Source of the DNA: an uncultured Sulfurovum sp.
Lineage (GTDB): Bacteria; Campylobacterota; Campylobacteria; Campylobacterales; Sulfurovaceae
DNA: 43,000 nt
Direction of reading: 5' to 3'
Assembly (NCBI GenBank): GCA_902727915.1
Contig: CACVAU010000013.1
Span: 1-43,000, forward strand
The position numbers and the translations under genes were made by a program. Below, piece by piece: positions 25,797 through 32,199 of this stretch. The first letter of the stretch is position 1. Each line of letters begins with the position of its first letter. The notes beneath the pieces are model-generated. The model made no database searches. It was not told where the DNA came from and saw only the letters and a program-made list of their open reading frames with translations.

Positions 25797-26300
25797 TTAC
25801 AAAAATGAAAGGGTTGAGAACTGAATAAAAATAAATATCAAGGCTATTGCTAAAAGAATAAAAAATAAATGCTCTTTAGGATTTGACTTTATAAAAAAGA
25901 TATCCATAGATTTATTATTAGACAAAAAATAAATAGGAATAATGAAAAGTAACGCCCAAACAACATTAGTTAATAGAATTTCTGAATTTGTAAATATTAA
26001 TTCTCGATCAGCTGAAAAAAGGATGACCGAACCTTCTAAGAGAAAATTACTCACCAGAGGAAATAAGGCAATCCCATAAAGGGTAATGAGGGTAAAACCT
26101 CTGGCAATCTTACAACGTAACAAAATACCAGCAATCATAAAAACACCCATAACAATGGGTAAAATTTTTGTTAACAATGTCGTTTCTTCATGTAAGATAA
26201 TTTTCATTAACAAAAAACCTAATGCCAAGGCTACCAACCAAATAACCACAACGGTTATTTTCTTCTTAAAAGAACTCTCATCGGAATAAACTGTTAGCAT
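25797..26300 (-). CDS. Hypothetical membrane protein
   Basis: No family recognised. The 167-residue protein has about five hydrophobic segments (VVVIWLVALALGFLLMKII, ILPIVMGVFMIAGILL, LITLYGIALFPLVSNFLL, NVVWALLFIIPIYFLS and FILLAIALIFIFIQF). AAGGAAAAAT precedes the ATG, and a TATAAT lies at 26328-26333. It converges with the preceding gene and diverges from the globin gene. Confidence 0.75.
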   Translation of the reverse strand: MLTVYSDESSFKKKITVVVIWLVALALGFLLMKIILHEETTLLTKILPIVMGVFMIAGILLRCKIARGFTLITLYGIALFPLVSNFLLEGSVILFSADRELIFTNSEILLTNVVWALLFIIPIYFLSNNKSMDIFFIKSNPKEHLFFILLAIALIFIFIQFSTLSFL

Positions 26301-26327
26301 ATATTTTTCCTTATTTTTATTTGTTAT

Positions 26328-26333
26328 ATTATA
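26328..26333 (-). promoter_or_regulatory. Putative -10 box for the 25797-26300 membrane protein gene
   Basis: Minus-strand TATAAT lies 27 bases upstream of the start codon, with a ribosome binding site between them. Confidence 0.4.
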
Positions 26334-26439
26334 TCGTTTCTAAATAATATTTCAATAAGCTTATTTCACCAATTTTATTTATTAAGTATTAAGTTATTTT
26401 CTACTATAAATAGCTTTATCAATACATCAAGGTATCCTC

Positions 26440-26880
26440 ATGAACTACAGTATCATCCCACACAATGCAAACTATATCCCACCCGTTGAAAAACCAAACC
26501 TAAGCTTTTACCCCCAAGTTGGAGAAAAAGGTATTCGTGATTTACTTTCAAGATTTTATACCTGCTTAGATAAAAGTGCCATTCGAGGAATATTTCCAGC
26601 CAAAGATACTGAAGAGATGGAAGTAGCAGCACAAACCTCTGCTGACTTTTTTATCCAAATTTGTGGAGGCCCTCCCTACTTTAATCAAAGACATGGAATG
26701 CCAAAAATGCGTGCACGTCACATGCCTTTTAGCATTACAGCAGAAGGAAGGTTACACTGGCTTGTTTGTTTTGAAACAGCACTAAAACCTTTAGAAGCAT
26801 CGGTTAAAGAAGAAGATTTACAAAGCTTTTGGAATTATATCAATGGCTTTTCAATTATGATGATAAATCGTCATGGCTAG
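26440..26880 (+). CDS. Truncated haemoglobin (group II-like)
   Basis: The 146-residue protein has a trHb core: LLSRFYTCLDKS (B helix, with Phe-Tyr), ADFFIQICGGPPYF (the GGP turn) and MRARHMPFSITAEGRLHWLVCFETAL. His94 is the likely proximal haem ligand. This motif set is closest to group II truncated globins, which bind oxygen or nitric oxide. The N-terminal 20 residues extend the usual fold. Campylobacterota use such globins under microaerobic or nitrosative conditions, which would fit a TATAAA promoter just upstream. Confidence 0.88.
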   Translation: MNYSIIPHNANYIPPVEKPNLSFYPQVGEKGIRDLLSRFYTCLDKSAIRGIFPAKDTEEMEVAAQTSADFFIQICGGPPYFNQRHGMPKMRARHMPFSITAEGRLHWLVCFETALKPLEASVKEEDLQSFWNYINGFSIMMINRHG

Positions 26881-26882
26881 AG

Positions 26883-27006
26883 CTAAGTCCTAACATAAGA
26901 AGTAAAAGGGAGGAAGAATATAATGAATTTAGGGAAGTTTCATTGAAATTAATATAAGCTTAGTAAAAAATACTAAGTCTACAAAACCTTCTTATGCTAG
27001 GCTTAG
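26883..27006. repeat. Short inverted-repeat element in the gap after the globin gene
   Basis: Arms 26883-26902 and 26988-27006 are reverse complements with one mismatch and one single-base gap (about 19 of 20). Inside lies a smaller hairpin, CTTAGTA-AAAAA-TACTAAG (26959-26977), and a 7-codon frame (26923-26946) preceded by GGGAGG. It could be a 124-bp MITE-like element or a structured leader or terminator for the flanking genes. The rest of the 224-base gap, to 27104, is AT-rich with a GTGTA-type hairpin but no gene. Confidence 0.5.
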
Positions 27007-27104
27007 TACAGTATACACTTTTTATGTGTACACTCTGTGTAGTAATATAGCTTATACAAATAATAAAGAAAACTAAAAATTATAATAAAGGGCTTTAGAA
27101 TACA

Positions 27105-27731
27105 ATGCCACCAACCATTAATAATGATGCTAATACTATCTCTTATAATTGTCCACAATGTGGAGACAAACTTAATATATTGTTTAAATACTCTAAACTA
27201 ATAAAATGTCAATCCTGTAACTCTTCCATCTTTTTAGAAGATGAAAGTGTCAAAGTCATTGGTGAACGCTCAGTGCTTAGTACTGAACCCTCACTTATTC
27301 ATCTTCATAAAATGTTTAAACTCAACGACAAAACCTTTATGCCCTTAGGAAAGATACGGTATGACTATGGTCGAGGTTTTTGGGAAGAGTGGTTTTTAAA
27401 AGATGACAATAACAAAGAATTTTGGTTAAGTATCGATGAAGGTAATTTTGTTTTAGAAGAAAAGATCAAACTTGTCCTACCTTTTAAAAACTTTCAGCAA
27501 TTTAAGCTGGGGAAAAAATATAATAATTATTTAGTCACTGAAAAAGGCTTTGGTATTTGTGTTGGTTTTGAAGGAGAATTACCAAAAGAGATTAAGATGA
27601 ATGCCAAACATCAATATGTTCATTTAAGTGCTGGGTACAATAAGCTTCTTAGTATTGAATTTAATGAAGAGGGCATAGAAGTTTTTCAAGGTGAATGGTT
27701 AAACCCCTTAGATATTGAGGTACTGTACTAA
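27105..27731 (+). CDS. Zinc-ribbon DUF4178 protein
   Basis: The 208-residue protein has a zinc ribbon with Cys16, Cys19, Cys35 and Cys38 (CPQC, then CQSC). A DUF4178-like beta domain follows (FMPLGKIRYDYGRGFWEEWFLKD, then EFWLSIDEGNFVLEE). It has no membrane helix. DUF4178 proteins of unknown function accompany DUF350 and spermidine-synthase genes in many bacteria. It is the first gene of the operon that ends with nspC, and stops one base before the next ATG. Confidence 0.85.
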   Translation: MPPTINNDANTISYNCPQCGDKLNILFKYSKLIKCQSCNSSIFLEDESVKVIGERSVLSTEPSLIHLHKMFKLNDKTFMPLGKIRYDYGRGFWEEWFLKDDNNKEFWLSIDEGNFVLEEKIKLVLPFKNFQQFKLGKKYNNYLVTEKGFGICVGFEGELPKEIKMNAKHQYVHLSAGYNKLLSIEFNEEGIEVFQGEWLNPLDIEVLY

Positions 27732-29192
27732 ATGTCTACCATTAAAAGTATTAAATGTACCAAATGTGCTGCTCCTCTTGATTTATTAGGTGGTGGACGG
27801 GTTAAAACAGTAACCTGTTCTTACTGTAAAAGTATTATTGACATTGACAATGACTACCAAGTATTAGGAAATTTTCAAAATATTAAATTTAATCACCATA
27901 TTCCTTTTAAAATTGGTATGCAAGGAAAAATTAAAGGCATTGAATATACCATTATTGGTCGTATTCGTTATGCAGAATTACAAGATGACTATTTTTGGGA
28001 TGATTTACTCTTATATTCTCCCCTTTATGGTTATGCATGGTTAAGTTATGAAGAGGGGCATATTACTTACGCTAAAAGAACACGAAATTTTCCAAATCAT
28101 ACTTGGAATGAAATGCAAGAAATTGAGACACTCGAACACAATAATAGAAACTATAGAGTCGATGAAGTCTATACAGCAAAAATAAACTACATAGAAGGTG
28201 AGCTTACATGGGTTGCTAAAAAGTACGATAAGAATTCTGTCTTAGAATTCTATTCAGCACCTTTTGGAATCAGTATTGAAAAAGCACAACATGAATTGGA
28301 ATATTATGAATTGGAATACCTAGAAAATACTGAAGTCTATGAAGCATTTAAGGTTCCCAAAGAAGAACAAGTTGAACATAACAATATTCATGTGCTAAAA
28401 GCGTTTGGCGAAACTTTTTTTAAGCCCTTAGCAAAGTTTAGTGTTTGGGCAATTGCCATGCTTCTTGTACTTATACTGCTCTTTAATCATAATGGTGCAG
28501 GTAAAAGCGTTCTTAATACCTTGGTAAGTAACAAAAAAGTCCTTGAGCAAAACTTTAGCATTTCTACAGAAAAATATTTAACAAGTTTAACCTTACAAAG
28601 TAATACAGCAACAGAACTCAATAACTATAATGTTCAAATTAAACATAACAATCAAGTCATTTTTAGTATTAATAAAAATAGTACCTATATTAGCCCCAGT
28701 ATTCGTAGTCAAGAAAGTATCTTATTGGACAAATGGAACAGCAATGCCAAACATGTCAAAGTCTATTTAAATTTACCAAAAAATAATGATTATATACTCT
28801 CAGTTAGTCCTGTAGATAACAAAGTCAATACCACCATCAAGATTCAAATTGAAGAAGCTGTGTCACGCTTAAATTATTTCGGGTTTTTTATACTTGGACT
28901 CTTTTTCGTTCTGCTTATCTATTTAGCAAAAAAACGTGCCTATCAGAAAAAAATTGATCATGAAGAAGATGAAGGTATCTTAGGAAAAATATTTCAAGGT
29001 ATTCTTCCTTTCTTACTCTTTTATCTGTTTATTTTTATAGTATTACAGCCATTCTCTGAATTTGATAAATTAGAATTTGGTATTTTTTTAAGACTATTTA
29101 TTACGTTAATTATCACTGTTTTTGCCTATCAAATAATTAAAATACCCATTAAACTAATTTACGCTTTTTATAAAAAAATTAAGGGAGACTAA
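27732..29192 (+). CDS. Zinc-ribbon DUF4178 membrane protein
   Basis: The 486-residue protein repeats the zinc ribbon (Cys9, Cys12, Cys29, Cys32) and a DUF4178 domain (IIGRIRYAELQDDYFWDDLLLYS, then GYAWLSYEEGHITY). A membrane helix follows near 232-255, an extracytoplasmic beta-rich domain to about 375, and three more helices (near 378-397, 425-443 and 450-470). It probably senses or scaffolds at the inner membrane; family function is unknown. It abuts both neighbours with no gap, suggesting translational coupling. Confidence 0.85.
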   Translation: MSTIKSIKCTKCAAPLDLLGGGRVKTVTCSYCKSIIDIDNDYQVLGNFQNIKFNHHIPFKIGMQGKIKGIEYTIIGRIRYAELQDDYFWDDLLLYSPLYGYAWLSYEEGHITYAKRTRNFPNHTWNEMQEIETLEHNNRNYRVDEVYTAKINYIEGELTWVAKKYDKNSVLEFYSAPFGISIEKAQHELEYYELEYLENTEVYEAFKVPKEEQVEHNNIHVLKAFGETFFKPLAKFSVWAIAMLLVLILLFNHNGAGKSVLNTLVSNKKVLEQNFSISTEKYLTSLTLQSNTATELNNYNVQIKHNNQVIFSINKNSTYISPSIRSQESILLDKWNSNAKHVKVYLNLPKNNDYILSVSPVDNKVNTTIKIQIEEAVSRLNYFGFFILGLFFVLLIYLAKKRAYQKKIDHEEDEGILGKIFQGILPFLLFYLFIFIVLQPFSEFDKLEFGIFLRLFITLIITVFAYQIIKIPIKLIYAFYKKIKGD

Positions 29193-29381
29193 ATGGCAAA
29201 ATTTATTATAATTCTATTTATCTCTTTAACAACTGGTCTACTCAGTTACTTGACTTATACAGGTACAGGACAAGAAAAAATAGAAACGCTTGACACCCAA
29301 AGTATTCGCTCTAACTCCTCTCATAGTGGTAGGAGTGGTAGCTCTTCTTATAACGCTAGTAGTTATGGTTATGGAAAATAG
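29193..29381 (+). CDS. Small membrane peptide with Ser/Gly/Tyr-rich tail
   Basis: The 62-residue protein has one N-terminal membrane helix (FIIILFISLTTGLLSYLTY) and a 40-residue tail rich in Ser, Gly, Asn and Tyr (HSGRSGSSSYNASSYGYGK). It starts immediately after the DUF4178 stop, with GGGAG upstream, so it is very likely a real gene. The tail resembles those of small DUF1190/DUF4247-type companions of polyamine or amidoligase gene clusters; that link is an inference. It may be a substrate, anchor or partner of the enzymes encoded next to it. Confidence 0.75.
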   Translation: MAKFIIILFISLTTGLLSYLTYTGTGQEKIETLDTQSIRSNSSHSGRSGSSSYNASSYGYGK

Positions 29382-29408
29382 TTACACAACAATTTTAAAA
29401 GGAAACAT

Positions 29409-29621
29409 ATGGAAACATTTGAACTCTCAGGTCTTATCTCTGCACTTATATACGCTGGTTTAGGTATTGCTATCTTCGTACTGGTACTTTTACTCGTAGA
29501 AGTAGCCACTAAATACTCAATTAATCGAAAAATTGCCCATGATGGTAATATTGCTCTAGGAATTGTTTTAGGCTCAATGATTATAGCCATTGCCATGATT
29601 ATTTCATCAGCCATTCGTTAA
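29409..29621 (+). CDS. DUF350 membrane protein (short form)
   Basis: The 70-residue protein has two membrane helices and family-like segments (ISALIYAGLGIAIFVLVLLLVE and IALGIVLGSMIIAIAMIISSAI). Longer family members such as YjfL have a duplicated unit; this is a single one. DUF350 neighbours DUF4178 and spermidine-synthase genes elsewhere. AAAGGAAACAT precedes the ATG. Its stop joins the next start without a gap (TAAATG). Confidence 0.85.
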   Translation: METFELSGLISALIYAGLGIAIFVLVLLLVEVATKYSINRKIAHDGNIALGIVLGSMIIAIAMIISSAIR

Positions 29622-31142
29622 ATGTCGGTAAGTATAGACAGTAGAACCAAAGAAGTAGCCTTACTTTTTGGTACTTTTCTTATTGCCATCTCTGGACTGG
29701 TTTATCAACTCTTAGAGGGGACTTTATCTTCTTATCTTATGGGAGATTCCATTTACCACTTTTCATTGGTCATTGGGCTTTTTATGTCTTCCATGGGTAT
29801 TGGTGCTTGGCTCTCTCGTTTTATTGAAGAAAACTTGGAACGTGCTTTTATACGTTTACAACTTGCCATTGCACTTTTAGGTGGTTTTTCGGCACTTATA
29901 CTTTTTGTTGCCTTTGCCTATATTAATAACTATGATGCTTTTCTTTATCTTGTCACTGTTTCACTAGGCTCCATGTTAGGCATAGAAATTCCTCTTATTA
30001 TCCGTATACTCAAAGAGAGTTTTTCACTTAAAACAAATATCTCTAATGTTTTTACCGTGGATTACATAGGTGCATTATTTGCCTCTTTGCTTTTTCCTTT
30101 GGTTTTAGTTCCAAAACTGGGTCTTATGCAAACCTCTTTTCTTTTTGGTTTACTCAACCTTTTTGTCGCCACCATGTCATGGTATATTTTTCGTAAACTA
30201 CTTGGCAAACAATATATTATGTACCTCTTAACAGTTTTTGTCGTACTCTTGTTAGGCTTTTGGCAATCAAGTCAACTCACCTCAATGCTTGAAAACAAAC
30301 TTTATAAAAATAACATTATTTACGCAACCCAAACCCCTTATCAAAAAATAGTCATTACAGCCAACAATGAACGAATACAATGCTATATTAATGGAGCTAT
30401 TCAATTTGATAGTATTGATGAACACCGATATCATGAGTCCTTAGTTCACCCTGCTATGTTAGCCAGTCCTCAACATGAAAAGATTTTAATCATTGGTGGT
30501 GGTGATGGTATGGCATTACGTGAAGTCTTTAAATATGACAGCGTAAACGAAGTAACCCTTGTAGACCTTGACCCCATGATGACCAAAATCTTTAAAGAGC
30601 ATAAGGCATTAAGTAAACTCAATAACAATGCTTATGACAATCCAAAGGTTACCGTTGTCAATGAAGATGCATGGAAATTCATGGAAACTTCTACATCACT
30701 TTATGATGTGATTATCTTAGACTTACCTGACCCAAACAACATTTCTCTTTCACGCCTTTACAGTCAAACTTTTTATCAAATCCTAGCCAATCATCTTTCA
30801 CGCTCAGGTGTTATGGTGACCCAAGCCTCTTCACCCATCTTTACCACCAAAGCTTTCTGGAGTATCAAAAAAACCATGGAGAGTACAGGACTGGAAACAA
30901 AACCCTACCATACCTATGTACCTAGTTTTGGCGAATGGGGTTTTGTCATGGCATCTAAGTTTCCCATTTACTTTGACAAATACACGCCAAAAACACAGCT
31001 AAAATACATTGATAAAAAAGTGTTACAACGTATGGAGATTTTTGAAAAAGACATTATAGCCCTTGATGTAGAAAGTAATAAACTAAGTAACCACAAACTC
31101 ATAGAGTATTACAACAAAGGCTGGGCTGTTTGGTATGAATAA
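29622..31142 (+). CDS. Membrane-bound spermidine-synthase-like aminopropyltransferase
   Basis: The 506-residue protein has about seven N-terminal membrane helices (to residue 220) and a soluble spermidine-synthase domain. It keeps INGAIQFDSIDEHRYHESLVHPA, the SAM motif IIGGGDGMALREV near 287-299, VDLDP and DVIILDLPDPN (where classical enzymes have D-S-T/S-D-P). It should transfer an aminopropyl or related group from a SAM derivative to an amine, but the altered DLPDPN loop leaves the substrate open. Its last 8 bases overlap nspC, linking both in polyamine metabolism. Confidence 0.88.
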   Translation: MSVSIDSRTKEVALLFGTFLIAISGLVYQLLEGTLSSYLMGDSIYHFSLVIGLFMSSMGIGAWLSRFIEENLERAFIRLQLAIALLGGFSALILFVAFAYINNYDAFLYLVTVSLGSMLGIEIPLIIRILKESFSLKTNISNVFTVDYIGALFASLLFPLVLVPKLGLMQTSFLFGLLNLFVATMSWYIFRKLLGKQYIMYLLTVFVVLLLGFWQSSQLTSMLENKLYKNNIIYATQTPYQKIVITANNERIQCYINGAIQFDSIDEHRYHESLVHPAMLASPQHEKILIIGGGDGMALREVFKYDSVNEVTLVDLDPMMTKIFKEHKALSKLNNNAYDNPKVTVVNEDAWKFMETSTSLYDVIILDLPDPNNISLSRLYSQTFYQILANHLSRSGVMVTQASSPIFTTKAFWSIKKTMESTGLETKPYHTYVPSFGEWGFVMASKFPIYFDKYTPKTQLKYIDKKVLQRMEIFEKDIIALDVESNKLSNHKLIEYYNKGWAVWYE

Positions 31143-32199
31143 AACCATACAGACCCCTTACTTCATAATGTATGAAAAAAAACTCATACAAAACCTAAAA
31201 AAACTCAATGCCTTAGAAAAAAAAGCCAACATTCACATCTTACATACCCTTAAGAGCTTTAATCAAAGCTCTGTATTGCCTATTATCAGTGCTAAACTCT
31301 CAGGCATGAGCATTACAAGCCCTAAAGAGTTAGAAATGGCTAAAAACTCCCATGCTCAGCATATTCATCTTTATGCTCCTGCATTCACAAAGTCCTCTTT
31401 AGACAACATGCTCAAACACATCTCAACCCTTTCACTCAACTCTTTAAACCAATGGAAAAGCTTTCAAACACTGCCTAGCTCTAAAGGGTTACGTATTAAC
31501 CCTAAACTTGATTTAGTCATTCCAAAACATTGTAACCCCAACCTAAAAGCCTCACGTTTAGGTGTTGATTATGTTGAGTTTTTAGAACAATATCATAGTA
31601 ACCCTAAGCAATTTACAACATTAGAAGGTTTACATTTTCATGCACTCTTTCAAGACAAAGGTGAAGGCTTAAAACTTTTATTTGAACATCTCAACGCTCA
31701 CTACCAAGATGTTTTACCTCAACTAAAATGGCTCAATCTTGGTGGGGGACATGACTTTACAAGCCTTGACTATGATGTGAATCTATTCATCAATGAGCTT
31801 AACATCTTTCAGACAAAATACCCAAATTTAAAAATTTATTTTGAACCTGGAGAATCTATAACTAAGGGGTGTGGAGACTTTATTAGTAGTATTTTAGATA
31901 TTGTCAGAATCGACAAGCTAAACATTGCCATTCTTGACACCTCTATTGAAACCCATCTGCTTGATGTTGCCATAGTAGAACAAAAACTCAAAGTTAAACA
32001 TACCCAAGAAAAACCTACTCCTCATCTCTATGAACTCACAGGAAACTCTTGTTTACAAGGCGACATCATTGGTACTTACTGCTTTACAGAAGCTTTAAAT
32101 ATAGGGCAAAAAATTGTCTTTGAAGACATGATGCCTTACACCATGGTCAAGATGACTGAGTTTAATGGAATGGAGAAAGCTAACTTCTACCTACACTAA
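31135..32199 (+). CDS. nspC: Carboxynorspermidine/carboxyspermidine decarboxylase
   Basis: The 354-residue protein is a fold-type III PLP decarboxylase. Lys40 in LHTLKSFN should bind PLP; GLHFHALFQ, NLGGGHDFTS, EPGESI, ILDTSIETHLLDV and GNSCLQGDIIGTYCF (the catalytic Cys) follow in order, matching NspC. It decarboxylates carboxy(nor)spermidine made by a dehydrogenase that is not in this window. The start overlaps the speE-like gene by 8 bases. Its 3' end overlaps the convergent res gene by 9 bases, leaving no room for a terminator. Confidence 0.92.
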   Translation: MNKTIQTPYFIMYEKKLIQNLKKLNALEKKANIHILHTLKSFNQSSVLPIISAKLSGMSITSPKELEMAKNSHAQHIHLYAPAFTKSSLDNMLKHISTLSLNSLNQWKSFQTLPSSKGLRINPKLDLVIPKHCNPNLKASRLGVDYVEFLEQYHSNPKQFTTLEGLHFHALFQDKGEGLKLLFEHLNAHYQDVLPQLKWLNLGGGHDFTSLDYDVNLFINELNIFQTKYPNLKIYFEPGESITKGCGDFISSILDIVRIDKLNIAILDTSIETHLLDVAIVEQKLKVKHTQEKPTPHLYELTGNSCLQGDIIGTYCFTEALNIGQKIVFEDMMPYTMVKMTEFNGMEKANFYLH

